A stretch of 64,000 bases of DNA from Carnegiea gigantea. Taxonomy: Eukaryota > Streptophyta > Magnoliopsida > Caryophyllales > Cactaceae. Made by a program: the position numbers and the translations under genes. This document shows positions 11,836 through 23,965 of the stretch, piece by piece. The stretch's first letter is position 1, and every line of letters starts with the position of its first letter. The stretch is taken from assembly GCA_029747015.1 (NCBI GenBank), contig JAKOGI010000057.1, forward strand, positions 65,001 through 129,000. Reading direction: 5' to 3'. A model generated the notes under the pieces. That model was not told the DNA's origin. It worked only from the letters and a program-made list of their open reading frames with translations, and did not search any database.

Positions 11836-12259
11836 TAGATGGTGTAGTGGACTAAAAGTTTAGTTAACTAACCAACATTCGAATCCATAAGAAAAGATTG
11901 GCCTACCCCTATGCAAGGAGCTTTCCCTTGCATTTAAGTAGGTCAACAAAACTTCTAAAACCTCCTCTCATTTCTACCAGCTAATTTGTATACCAAGTGC
12001 ATTTCCATATTGCCTTGAATAATGTATTCCGAATATCCGAAAGTATCTTGGGTCAGCTACATATGTACCTTTAATTGTCACATTCTTTTCAACCTCAATC
12101 ACTAACTATACTCAAATAGTCCATTTTAGGCCTAGTTAACTTCAAAGGTTAGACCATCAGTATCCTTACATAACTTCTTAGTAGTGACTGGTTACTGGAT
12201 GTATGCAAACCGAACAGGCAGAATAACCTAGTTGCTCATGTAAAACCTTTGGGTATAAA
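11836..12259. other. Spacer without recognisable gene
   Basis: No repeat or RNA signal was seen. The right part may be the 3' end of the weak candidate transcription unit described at 12260-13720. Confidence 0.4.
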
Positions 12260-13720
12260 ATTACTTTGAGCTGCCCTCCAAATTTTGAATAGAGGCCCCT
12301 GGTAAAGAAGTTGCTGGAACCCAAATATCCATTACGAAGTTCGGTTTTGGTTCCTCCACAGTAAGTATGAGGAATCTAACATATAGAAGATATTTCACAA
12401 ATTAATTATTAATATGCCAAAGATTGGACTTTCACGATAAAGCTATCCACAAGTTGAAGTACTATAATCCATGTTGAAAAAAAGGCAAGTACAAATTTAC
12501 AAATAATAATCAAAAACATTACCTGGTAAGCACCAAGCAAAGCTCAATATTCGTCCAACTTGCATTCCTCATAACTCCAGTTTCCTGCTATGGCCCATGA
12601 AGGGGGGAAAAGGGGGGAGAAGCGTTGACAACATCAAATGAAATTTGAATTGAGAACATAAATACACACAAACATCTGTTTTAGTTACCGGCGCTAAGGG
12701 TTCTCCTCTGGAGAGAGACCAACAGCAGATGTAATCTGAATGATGTGATCAGTCACAATAAGCGGCCCAAAACTTCATCCAGTTCTACAAATGAAGGATT
12801 CATAAAATCATAATCAATGTTTGCTAATTCTCTTTATTAAATTAAAGGAAGTAAAAACACAACATGGAAACAACAACAAAAACAACAATAAATAAAATCA
12901 AAACCCATAGCATGAACAGACAGCAACAAGAACAGCAACAACACATAGTGCAAATCTCGTCACATTCAGGAGACGTAAACTTAAATATAAAGATGAGGGG
13001 AAATCTAAAGTTGCAAAAGACGGAGAATAAAAATCTAGTGAATGGGAAAAACAGCATTTGAAAGCTACAAAGTGTGAAGAAAAATCTAAGCGCACAAGCT
13101 CACAGTACAAGTACAAAACCCAAAGCCGCTTTCAAGGTGGAGAGAGAAAACTCCATGGGAACAAAGTCACAGTGTACAAAACAGAAAAACGCCTTCAAAT
13201 TCAAAAATGAAATGCAGAAGAAACGGCAAAAAGAAAGAAAAGTTTATCAAGGTGAAATGTACATATAACATGTAAATGCATCCATTAATGTACCAAAAAC
13301 GCTTGTTCTGCTGATCGGAAGACATATATCATCCATCAGAAATCAGAAAACAATTAAAATCAATGATGACGATCACCAAAACTACATCAGAATTCTCCGC
13401 AACAGTCGAAATCGAAAATGAAAAACAGCGATGGAAACGAATCCAGTGAATTCAGAAACAAACCGAATTCCGATGAAATTCACGCTCTGAAATGCAATGC
13501 AAAACCGCCAAATGCGACTGCGATCATCGAACTGAAAATCATAGAATTGAAACACAATTGAGAATTTAAAATCAAAGAGGAATGGAGTAGAGACAGAAAG
13601 AGAGGTTTCATGTTTCCCGGAGGGAGGCATCGATAGAGAAAGAGACCTTCGGTTCGGGCATGGAAGGCGAGAGCAGATGGAAATATCTGTGGGTAATCTT
13701 AGGGGGACCCGTTTATAGCT
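12260..13720 (-). other. Candidate promoter and spliced transcript of unknown function
   Basis: On the minus strand a TATAAAC box at 13711-13717 lies about 50 bp upstream of an ATG at 13661. The following sequence is T-rich and intron-like. Possible splice signals appear further down: an acceptor-like TTCATTTGTAG before about 12800, a donor-like CCGGTAACT near 12690, and a block of about 62 nt near 12535-12600 framed by ATAGCAG and GTAATG. A run of about 65 open codons follows ATATGTTAG at about 12380 and passes 12260. None of the peptides is recognised. This could be a small gene, a non-coding RNA, a decayed gene or chance. Transcript data would decide. Confidence 0.25.
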
Positions 13721-13739
13721 TACGTTGCTTTGTTTTTGA

Positions 13740-14337
13740 ATGGAATGATTTTATTTGATTCGGTACAACGTATTTAGCTTTCCAATGTTCAATTCGGCCT
13801 TCTGCTTGAATTTTAAATTCGATTTAGGAGTTCGGCTTCTCTCACAGCCGACGTCGTTGGGTCCTTGAGATTAGAACCTGTAGCCTATAGGTTTGCAACT
13901 AGGGCTCATGGACTTATACCTATTGTTCAAACTTCAAGAGGTTTGTTTTTATTTATTTGCTTAATTAAGGAACTAATTCAAGCATTGTCTTTGTTTTTGT
14001 CTTGTTTTGAATAATTGAAGCAAATGGTTAGACCTTGTAAAATTGATATGAGATCCGAAATTTGAACCGAACGATCCGGATTCATATTCGACCTGACATT
14101 TGAAATAGGTTCTCTAAAAGTGGACTCGAAATCCAATTTGACTCAAACCGAACCGTATTCGACTTGAAATTTTCTACAAAGTTGCTTATTTTTGTATGAC
14201 AAGTTTAACCCGAAGTCGACTCGAACCGAAATTCACCCGATCCAACCCGAACACGCCCGAAATGTCACTTAACCTGAAACATGACACAATCCACACTTAA
14301 TCCGACCCGTTTCTGAACTGAATTACCCATTTGTCAA
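13740..14337. other. Spacer with CCGAACC-type degenerate repeats
   Basis: Between about 14050 and 14340 the sequence is rich in degenerate words such as ACCCGAA, CGACTCGAACC and GACCTGACAT. Such patches are common inside short plant DNA transposons, but clear termini and a target duplication were not found. No gene is seen. Confidence 0.45.
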
Positions 14338-14787
14338 GTCTATAAATGATGCATTCAACAAAAAAATAGGCTTTAACAAAGGGCCAAAAATGTCTTGCAC
14401 TTCTTTTGCTATTGAGGATTCAAAAAATTAATGCAAACAAATTCGTTTCTAAATATCAAAAAATATTTTATAAATCAAATCAGTTGATATTGATACGGTA
14501 AGTATTTTTTCAACTCTTATATCCAAAACCTCGTGTGTTGACTCAATTATAACCTTATAAATATTTATAAACGATACATTCAACGCAAACTAGACTTCAA
14601 ATTAATGACAAAAAATGTCTATTATTGTCTTTATGTGTTAAGGATATAAAAAATTAATGTAGACAAAACTTGTTTCCAAAATTCAAAAAATATTTTATAA
14701 ATTAAATTAGTTGACACTGACATAGTATGTAGCTTTTCAACTCTTATATCTGAAAGCCTCCTATGTTGATTCAATTATACATTTATC
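14338..14787. repeat. Tandem duplication, two units of about 225 bp
   Basis: The words GATGCATTCAAC (14348) and GATACATTCAAC (14573) mark the same place in two head-to-tail units. Other shared words are AAAAAATATTTTATAAAT, TTTTCAACTCTTATATC and TTGATTCAATTAT or TTGACTCAATTAT. The units differ at many positions, so the duplication is old. It could be a remnant of a satellite array. Confidence 0.75.
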
Positions 14788-14902
14788 ACTATCTATCTCT
14801 GTAAGATAATAATATAACCAAATTCTCCATCACTTTCCAGTTTACGCATTCCGGATATGAAATATTAATCCATTTGATCAATTTCATCTGTACGTATGTT
14901 AT

Positions 14903-15475
14903 CTATATTTGTATATGGGCTTGTAAGATTTATTTATTGTTATGTTTGCATTGTAGACCACTACTCCTTTCTAACATTCTGCCTTTCTTCTCCTTCAGCC
15001 ATCAACTGTTATGTTTACATTGTAGACCACTACAAAGTGATTCAAATGCACTGCGAGAGACATGAAGAGATGCATGAAAATATTTATGTACATAAACCCT
15101 ACTAAATTAAGGTAAAGTAGACATTCTATTGTTTTGTATACTATCATCCTATATATCATTTAATATTAATGATCATATATTTAAACACTTTTAACATATT
15201 TGTATATGGGCTTGTAAGATTTATTTATTGTTATGTTTACATTGTAGACCACTACTCCTTTCTGACATTCTGCCTTTCTTCTCCTCTAGCCATCAGCTGT
15301 TATGTTTACATTATAGACCACTAAAACGTGATTCAAGTGCAATGCGAGAGCATGAAGAGATGCATGTACATAAACCCTACTAAATTAAGGTAAAGTAGAC
15401 ATTCTATTGTTTTATATGCTATCATCCTATATATCATTTAATATTAATGATCATATATTTAAACACTTTTAACAG
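14903..15475. repeat. Tandem duplication, two units of about 291 bp with an internal repeat
   Basis: TTTGTATATGGGCTTGTAAG occurs at 14909 and 15200, giving a period of 291 bp. The units stay similar to ATATATTTAAACACTTTTAA at their ends. Inside each unit, TGTTATGTTTACATTGTAGA or a near copy occurs twice, so the word is present four times. The second unit is slightly shorter. The divergence is low, so this event is younger than the neighbouring 225-bp duplication. Confidence 0.85.
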
Positions 15476-15546
15476 GAGAATTTGCTCCATCACCTCATAT
15501 GGTATCAAAGTAGTTTTTTATAAGGCAAGTTTTTAATTTGAAATTC

Positions 15547-15799
15547 TTTTTTTTTTTTAAACAAAGGTAAGCAGGCCCAACCCACGAGATCCCTATATCA
15601 GAGGTACCCAGCAGGCCTGAACGGACCAGGGATAAGGGGATGTCAAAGCCCAGACCAAAATCCAGGACCACCATCTGCCCACACACAACTTCCATGGCAC
15701 ACAGCCAAAGTTGCGCCCCCCAGGCTCAAACCCGTTGGGGGGGAGGAGAGTGGCGTACTGGCGTGTGTGACCAACCTACCACACACATCTTCGACTTTC
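15547..15799 (-). mobile_element. SINE with poly(A) tail and target duplication
   Basis: On the minus strand the element begins near 15799, contains a B-box-like GGGTTTGAGCC (15723-15733), becomes GC-rich and ends in about 14 A at 15547-15560. It is flanked by AATTTGAAATT (15535-15545) and AATTTGAATT (15800-15809), a target duplication with a one-base difference. Its base composition is much richer in G and C than the surroundings. These are the features of a Pol III-derived SINE of about 250 bp. The A box is not clear, and no family name is assigned. Confidence 0.65.
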
Positions 15800-15809
15800 A
15801 ATTTGAATT

Positions 15810-16916
15810 ATAGTAGCCCTCATATGGAATTATCATGTAGTGTCATTAAAAACCTATGCATTATCAATCATTTACATCAAAGAGTATGTTAGAGTGTATT
15901 ATAAAAAAACATGCCCTAAATCTAAAGCCATTAACTTCCAATTTTGGTTGAGACGCATAATCTATTACCATGACAAGAGTACTCCATATGCATCTAATTC
16001 TGTATCACAGTTATTTGCATGAAGGGTACGCAGTTTAATTCATCAACTTAAGCTAAACGGTCAGTGGCATCTAACCTTCACAACTCCATATTATTTACTG
16101 AAAAAAGATCCAGGGAAAATTTTCAATTAATTAGTAATACATTATTTATTCCGTTATAAAGCATACTTTATTTGTATTGTTTGTGTCTTATCAAGTAATG
16201 TATTCATCAAAAAGAGAATTATCAAAAGTTTCAGTGAAAGAATAACACTTCACAATTTAAAACCAAAAAAAAAGTTTTATATATAAATCTCACACATCAT
16301 ATAGATTAGTTAACCAGTAAATACATTATCATTATGTGTAAATTATGTAATTAATTTCCTATCAAAAAAATTATGTAATTAAATTTCATGTTGGATCCCT
16401 TTTTATTAAAAATTTAGATAATTTAGGTTTGTAAGCTAAGGCATTTCTTCAAATCTCAAGAAAAGAATTAATGAATTGGTCCCAATAATTTGCAACCACT
16501 TCTTTGAACTTAACCTAAAGGCTAAGGCATTGTCGTTGCAGCTAGGTCCATAAAACCCAAAACTGACCTTGTACTATGTATTTATATTTAAATAACAAGG
16601 TGGTTTCAGATTACTTGTTATATATATCTCGGAAAACTTTTATTTTATCTTATTTTCAGTTACATTATTTTACATACCTCTTTACAAATATGGAGAGGTA
16701 AAAACTAGATGCAACAAACTTAAATTGATGATTGATTTTATTTATCTTTATCGCAAGATGATTATAAATGCAATATAAATTTTTGTCTAACCTCGAAAAA
16801 AAGATAAATTAGCAGCTAAATAATCTACTTTTATTTTTTCATAAATAAGGCACATATATGAACTTTTGTTTTTGGTGATCAAACAAGCACATGTATAGTA
16901 TATGATCATTGAATTA
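15810..16916. other. Spacer without recognisable gene
   Basis: A/T-rich spacer. The open frame at 15840-16022 has no recognisable domain. Nothing else was seen. Confidence 0.5.
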
Positions 16917-17152
16917 GCGTCTGTTCTTTTCGTGGGTCAATTCCAAAATACCAACCTCAAGCTACTTCAACCTATTTCAATCCATTTCAATCCACTTCCA
17001 CTATTTTAACCATGTTTAATTTATAACATAAAAAAATTCAACTTACTTCAACCTGCTTCAACTTACTTCAATCTACTTCAATCTACCTCAACTTACTTCA
17101 ACCTATTTCATCATTCTACTCATCCCAATTTACCCATGAAAAGAACAAACCT
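16917..17152. mobile_element. Tourist-like TIR element (TTA duplication), copy C
   Basis: The ends GCGTCTGTTCTTTTCGTGGG and, in reverse complement, AGGTTTGTTCTTTTCATGGG are inverted repeats flanked by TTA on both sides (16914-16916 and 17153-17155). The interior consists of degenerate copies of TACTTCAACC, the reverse complement of GGTTGAAGTA. A 3-bp TTA duplication is typical of PIF/Harbinger-derived Tourist MITEs. No coding capacity. Confidence 0.75.
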
Positions 17153-17367
17153 TTATTGATATTCCTGCCAGTAAACTATTTAAAGTCTTGTACAAAGTTT
17201 TTAAAAATTTCAAGGTGAACAATACCGGTCAGATGAATTGATTAATTTGTAACTTGTCCATGGTTTGATTTGCAAGATTTCAACCTTTCTTCTGCGCATG
17301 CAACACATCATACAAAGCGAAGAGTTTGCTCCCCCCACCCACCCCCCCTCCAAAATAAAGGAGTTGA

Positions 17368-17603
17368 GGGCCTGTTTTCTTCGTGGGTAAATTGGTGTGG
17401 ATAAGGGGGTGAAGTGAATTGAAGTAGATTGAAGTAGGTTGAAGTGGGTTAAATTTTTTTATGTGATAAATTAAACTTTGTTAAAATAGTGAAAATGAGT
17501 TGAAATAGATTAAAGTGAATTAAAATAACTTAAAATAAATTAAAATGGATTAAAATGAATTAAAATTAATATCTTAAAATTGACCCATGAAAACAACACT
17601 CCC
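17368..17603. mobile_element. Tourist-like TIR element, copy D
   Basis: It starts GGGCCTGTTTTCTTCGTGGG and ends, in reverse complement, GGGAGTGTTGTTTTCATGGG. The interior is built from degenerate GGTTGAAGTA words (TTGAAGTAGATTGAAGTAGG and decayed forms such as TTAAAATGAA). The flanks do not give a clean duplication, so this copy may be old or rearranged. Confidence 0.65.
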
Positions 17604-18389
17604 TTGGTATAATATATGATCATGGAATCTTTTTCATTCTCACATTTCTTTAAAAAAATCTCTTTTTTTTTGTTAGTAGGTGCGTGGGACTGGGCTTTTG
17701 ATAGTTCATCAATCAAATCACAGGGCAGCCGGTCCAAAACTGATTGTCCTGAGAGTATTTTATAAAACAAAAAACTTCAAAACAATATTAAATACTCGCT
17801 CCTGAATGCACCACGTAGATCCCGGAAATTCCCGCCAACTTTCATTGACGAATGCCTTATAAAGAACACGTAGCGGGACCAGAATAGTCGCTTAAAGCCT
17901 TAAACAAACGAAGACGAACACGTAACTAGCCCGATCTCCCTACGTTTAAAAGTTTAAATTCAATTAAAAGGCCCTCTGCTTCATAATTAATGACGATTAA
18001 TAGAATGTTAGCTGGTCGACGTCAATGTGTGTGTAAAGTTCACGAATTGATGCAAGTACATCTGGTTAATTTTTGCACTTTACAGTATAGTAGGAATTGC
18101 AGTATACATCAACACTCTATTAACAATTTATTGATATTTTTACAGGAAATGATACTGATGCTACAAAAATGAGACCCACATTGAATTATCATGGTTATAA
18201 TGACATAAAATTATAAATCGTTCTATACTAATCATGTGAACAAATATGGCCTTACTGTGCATTTGTTACTTTGCGTATGCCTAGAATATGTACTTTAAGG
18301 ATAACTTTGTCATTTTATGATATGACTTTTTTTTTGTGTTTTAGACTTACATTTTAACCCACCAGTCTTCAAATAATTTGGAAAAAAGA
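17604..18389. other. Spacer without recognisable gene
   Basis: No convincing gene or repeat was found. The open frames at 17540-17770 and 17990-18172 show no known domain. Confidence 0.5.
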
Positions 18390-19175
18390 AGTCTCATTAG
18401 GGTTGGCAATAGATCAAATTCAGATTTGCTATAGGAACATTCGAATCGAATCCGACTAAGTTTCAGATCCAAAAATTTAATTCGAATCTAATTAGACGGA
18501 TTGGAGATAATTTTCAAATCCGATCCACTTCAAATCAGATCGGAGTCAGATTTTATTAATTGTGAATCAATTTTCTTTCATTCAGAACAATTTTGTATTA
18601 TTTTTCCCCATTCGAACTTACTATGTTCACCTATTGATGCGATAATATGCATTTTCCTATCATATGAACTGAAAATTTAAACATTTAATGCTAAACTAGG
18701 GGACATTGACAAATGACAAGGATGCAGAAGATGTCGGAGGGGAATGATCAGGAGTCAGGTGGCTGGTCAGATGCGAAATGAGATTAAGACTGAGAAGCAA
18801 GGAGTATACTAAGCTATTAATGGGGGGTGGGTGCTAGGGATTCATGGGTGAGCTTTGAGTGTAGACTTTCGATTTCTAAAATTCAAAAAAAAAAAAATCA
18901 AAAATCAAATTTTAGTTAGGGGTCGGGAGCCTAAGTTGAGCCTAGAGGGTAGACTTCAGATTTTGTAAAATTTTATATTTGAATTTTAATGATTCAACAA
19001 AATAGTTAGATCATATTGAAAAATCAGATTGAATGTTCTCTTTTCTAGGAATTCGATCCAAATCCTACTTGAAGTCGGATTATTTTTAGTGGATTCGAAC
19101 TCGAAAACATTTTTCCTGGATTTGAATTAGATTGTTTCGCCTCGTATTGAATTGGAAGTGCCTCGAACTCAACCG
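18390..19175. mobile_element. Possible DNA transposon remnant with ATTCGAATC-type words
   Basis: The left part (18395-18560) repeats words such as GATTCAAATCCGATCC and CGGATTGGA, and the right part (19000-19175) has GATCCAAATCC, TCGGATT and TCGAACTCGAA in broadly opposite order. Such facing patches are common in plant hAT-like non-autonomous elements. The middle is low-complexity and non-coding. Termini and duplication could not be fixed. Confidence 0.3.
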
Positions 19176-20029
19176 TAAAAATTCATAGATAATTTCTCAT
19201 ATAAATTAGTAATGAAGGATGTAGAAATTTTGTATAATTGAAGTTCACTTTTAAACTTGTTAAAATTTGATAATATTAATTAACTTTAATGATGTTCATC
19301 TTCGAAATTTTTAAAACTTTTATAAATAAGTTTGGATAAATTTTCAGAATAATGGCAGCAAGGACACCGTTGCACAACAGCTTCATCCACTCCTGTCAAT
19401 TAATTCAAATAATATGGTTGTTTATCCTTAAGTAAGGTTGGCGTCATACATCATAATCTTATATAGTATAAATGTACTAAAAGAACTTGTTGCTCAAGAA
19501 ATTGATTTTGATGAGTAGGCGAGAGACTAGGCTTATGCTCAGCTAGAATAGTTGGGGACGTATGGTCTTCGGGTTCTTGACATGCAAACAAGACAAATGC
19601 CAGTGTGTGGATCTCAGGGCGTCCCTCCGATACACATGCTAGATTCCCAAGAAAAGTATGTAAAAAGTTTAGAAATAAAAGTCTAAAGACTAAATCTCGG
19701 ACAAATGTGTCAATCTTTTTTTGACATGTCAAAGCAAAAAGGAGGTAGTATACTTTGATAGTTCGGAAAATTGTGATGTATTAAATGTTCCCAATTGGAC
19801 GGGGTATGTGACTGTTTATAAGGTTTGTAACTCAAGCGTAAAATGGTAATTGTACTTGGTCTTTGCGGGGATGAGCCTCATTGAGCCCAGTCAGGTTCTA
19901 AAAGCATTTGATCCCCTTATCTATCCTTCCAAGCTGTCATTTTGTTAGGCACAATTCTTACATGGAGATAATAGAGCTTGGGTTATGATTTTCCCTAATC
20001 GAAATTTTACCCCTTTTTAAAAGAGTTTT
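19176..20029. other. Spacer without recognisable gene
   Basis: An open frame at 19451-19732 (minus) has no known domain. Nothing else was recognised. Confidence 0.5.
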
Positions 20030-20345
20030 TGGATGCTAATAATCTAAACTATATTAGTTACTTGAACGCTCACAATCTGACTTGGAGAAATATCTCAAAA
20101 AAGTTAGATTGTATGAGATATTTATATTGAATAGCATATGAATGATTTTAGATTGTATTTTCCATGCAATTTCAAATGACATTGGCCTCAAAACAACACA
20201 AATATATGAAATTTAAATTGTATACATTTATTTAAAAACTCAAATTGGTAGAAAAATCAATTATCTCAAATAATCAAATTCTTCGGAACTATTTTTCTAT
20301 ATTAAATTGTTGATATCGAAACTCCTAATAATTAAATTATTAACG
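20030..20345. mobile_element. Second copy of the foldback family seen at 9592-9973
   Basis: TTTTAGATTGTATTTTCCAT, then CAATTTCAAATGACATTGGC, then AAAACAACACAAATATATGA parallel the core of the 9592-9973 element almost word for word. The ends are less clear, with AGTTTTTGGATGCTAATAAT on the left and GATATCGAAACTCC on the right. The shared core shows the two are members of one non-coding family. Confidence 0.55.
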
Positions 20346-21161
20346 TCGCAAAATCTGTTTTAAAAAAAGAATAAAGATCAAGTAATAAGGTACCTGAGTT
20401 AACCCACCATTCAGCTAGATATTTGGCTTGCTTGGCCTGCAACGTCTTTCAAGAGCTAGGTTTACTTTTTGGCGGGCATCGAATTCGTGAAAGTTGGAAC
20501 ACTATGAAAAGAGGAAAAGCGAACGGGAGATTTTACTTACTATTTTTTAATGATTGACTAATTAAGTATTGGCTAACCAAATAAATTAGTCATCAAGTTG
20601 GAGTAATCAATCTTGCCGACCTGCGAGTTGCAACATAAGCCCATTTTTTAAATTTTCCGATGGTACATCTACTTTTTGTTTATCATTAAGTGGGCATGTC
20701 AAACCCTACACTTCTTGTACTGTTGGGTCCTACGATACAATCATGCCATTAATTATATTATTATCAGATTATTTTTTTGTTTTAAAAAAAGTTATAGATT
20801 TTTATTTTATCAACATCAAATTATTGTTAACTTATGAAAAGGGAGAGTTCTCGATTATAAATTCTATCTATTTGTAAAATTTGAATTTGAGGCCTTATTT
20901 AAGATAAATAAGTGTTAAAAATTATTTAATTAACATGTGTTGATAGTATGAATTATTTTTTTTTCTTTAGCATGCATGATACGAGCCCCTCCCCCGTTTT
21001 ATTTTAGTTCGCAAGGGCCCAACAAACCTTAGGCTTTTTTTTAAAAAAAATGTGCATCTTTGACTATGGTGTTGAGCTGTTGTCATTTTATAAATAGTAG
21101 AATAATTACAATTAAACTATGTGGTGATACAAGACTATAAAAAGGTGGTAGATTTAAAAAC
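20346..21161. other. Spacer without recognisable gene
   Basis: A/T-rich spacer. No open frame with a recognisable domain and no clear repeat. Confidence 0.5.
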
Positions 21162-21611
21162 TAGAGGTGTTTATCGGTTTAAATGCGGACCGGATCAGAC
21201 CGGATCAGATCGGTTTGGACCGAGGATCGAATAAGAGAAAAGATATGGACTGTAGACCGGACCGAATAAGTCATGGACCAGATCGGGATCGAACCGAATT
21301 ATCATGCTAGCAAAATTGAGAACTTGGATGATATCGAAGGAAGATATTTTTATGATATGAACATCTTACATTTGTTTCAATATGAATCTTTTCAACATAT
21401 TTTCACTATGAAAAAAAATCAAGATTTTTGAACATATGACAAATTACAAGTTGCAAAAGAAAATTGAAATTGACTAAGTAAAAGCCGGTTTTAAAATTTT
21501 TTTTAATCGGTCCTCGCTTCGGACCAGTGGACCAGACCGGACCTGATTGAAGACCGAATAAAAAAATTGTGGACTGTGGACCGGGTGTAGACCGAATAAT
21601 GAACAACCTTA
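21162..21611. mobile_element. hAT-like non-autonomous element with GGACCGGATC repeats
   Basis: The left end TAGAGGTGTTTATCGGTTT and the right end, in reverse complement, TAAGGTTGTTCATTATTCGG are imperfect inverted repeats. Subterminal copies of GACCGGATCAGACCGG on the left face GGACCGGGTGTAGACCG and TGGACCAGACCGGACC on the right. The flanking octamers TTAAAAAC and TTAGAAAT match at 6 of 8 positions, compatible with an aged hAT duplication. The interior does not code. Confidence 0.45.
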
Positions 21612-22681
21612 TTAGAAATCTTTCTATAATATCTGTTACTTTTTAAAATTAATTGATTTTTAGAATATCCCATTTTGAAATATTTAAGAACTTCTAGAAT
21701 TTAAAATAATTTTTCAAATTAACTTGGAAGTGATACTGCATACAGCATACCTACATCTACCATGCCTTTTTATCTTGCTTTATGCTAAACTATTGCCCCC
21801 GTCCTTCTTATCTGTCATTAATATCCTGGTAGTGATTAGTGATTACACTGGGTTAACGCTCTTGAAAAAGCCTAATCAAGTCTGTATATTCCTGTAAATT
21901 GTAATGGATTTGCATTGTCTTAAAATTCTTAAAAAATTACAAATTACAAATTACAAATTTTTGAAATTCAACTTATATCTTTTTCCGTTACTTATAAATC
22001 GGATTTTAGTGTATAATCTGTTATTAGAAAACTTATTCAATGATAAATATTAATATCTAAACACAATAATTTTGTGCACCCTAGAGTGGCGTGAAAATGA
22101 AGAATAACTCTCAATTACATACTGAATACTGGCAATTTGTGTCTATTTGAGTTTTTGGGTGCTTTTTATCCTTTGGTGGGCATCTTTGAATTTGGATGTG
22201 TGGGCTAAAGGATGTTGGCACATTTTAAGGCTCTTAATTTTCAATGTCTTAGATTCTCCAAGTCTTATTCGATCTGTGTATAGTCATTGAGCATGTTATA
22301 AAAAGGAACACTTTTTAAGTGTCTAGGGTAACTATACCATTGCCTTTTCTACAGCTTTGCCCTTATTTAACAATTAGTAGCTAGATAGTTGTTGTAATTG
22401 ATTTTGTCAGTTAACCTATCATATTCGTTGATTTCATCAGCTAATTAGATTAGCTATGAATAATACTTCTGCAAAACTACTAGTTCTAGTCGGGTTGCCT
22501 AGCTTTCCCTAGTTGCAAATTTAGGGTGTAATACAAGCTATTCGGCCTGGTTAACTATCATATTCTTTTGGATGTATCGGCCTATCATACCTCCTTTTGG
22601 ATATGTCATTTAGTTCTTATCTCCTATACAAGAGATCTGGTCAACTCCTATTCAGTTCTTATCTCCTATACACGAGATCTA
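21612..22681. other. Spacer without recognisable gene
   Basis: Mixed spacer. A short direct repeat, AGTTCTTATCTCCTATACA, occurs twice just before the next element (about 22612 and 22655). No gene was recognised. Confidence 0.5.
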
Positions 22682-23932
22682 GGTTCTGTTCTTTTCGTGG
22701 GTAAATTGAGTGGGTAAAAGGGTGAAGTAGGTTGAAGTAGGTTGAAGTGGGTTGAGGTAGGTTGAAGTTGGTATTTTTTTTGAGATGGGTTGAAATAGGC
22801 TGAAGTAGGTTGAAGTGGGTTGACGTTGGTTGAAGTTGGTATATTTTTTATGTGGTGGGTTGAAGTGAGTTAAAATAATAAGAACGTAACTAATGTGTGA
22901 TAATTTATGAAGTTATCGAAATTTTGTAAAATTTTTGTCTATTCTTTTTTATTTTTCATTTTTCATTTTTTATTTTTTATTTTTGTATTTTGTATTTTGT
23001 ATTTTGTATTTTGTATTTTTATTTTGTATTTTTTATTTTTCGTTTTTCATTTTTCATTTTTCATTTTTTTATTTTTTTATTTTTTATTTTTTTATTTTTT
23101 ATTTTTCATTTTTCATTTATCATTTATCATTTTTTATATTTTATTTTTATTTTTTATTTTCTATTTTTGTATTTTTTTTTTTGTATTTTTCGTTTTTCAT
23201 TTTTTTAATTTTTAATTTTTTAATTTTTAATTTTTAATTTTAATTTTTATTTTTCATTTTTCATTTTTTTATTTTTTCATTTTTTCATTTTTTTCATTTT
23301 TTCATTTTTTCATTTTTTATTTTTTCATTTTCATTTTTTATTTTTTTATTTTTCGTTTTTCATTTTCTCATTTTTTTATTTTTTATTTTTATTTTTTTTA
23401 TTTTTTATTTTTCATTTGTCATTTTTTTTATTTTTTATTTTTTATTTTTTATTTTTTATTTTTTATTTGTTATTTTTTTATTTTTGTATTTTTCATTTTT
23501 CATTTTTCATTTTTCATTTTTTATTTTGCATTTTTGTATTTTGTATTTTTGTATTTTGTATTTTGTATTTTGTATTTTTTTATGGTTTATTTTTTATTTT
23601 TTTATTTTTTATTTTTCATTTTTCATTTTTCATTTTTTAAATTTTATGTTATTTTTTATTTCTAATTTTGTTTCATTTTTCATTTTTTATTTTTATTTTT
23701 TAATTTTTTAAATTTCTTGGTTCTTATTTTTTATTTTTTATTTTTTATTTTTTATTTTTAAAATTTTTAAATTTTTAAATTTTTATGCAAAAAATAAAAA
23801 TTAAAATTAAAAAATAAGAAATAAAAAGTAAAAAATAAAAAAACACCATAAAAAATACAAAATAAAAAATAAAAAATAAGAACCAAGAAATTAAAAAAAT
23901 AAAAAATAAAAAATAAAAAATAAAAATAAAAT

Positions 23933-23965
<33 letters not shown>

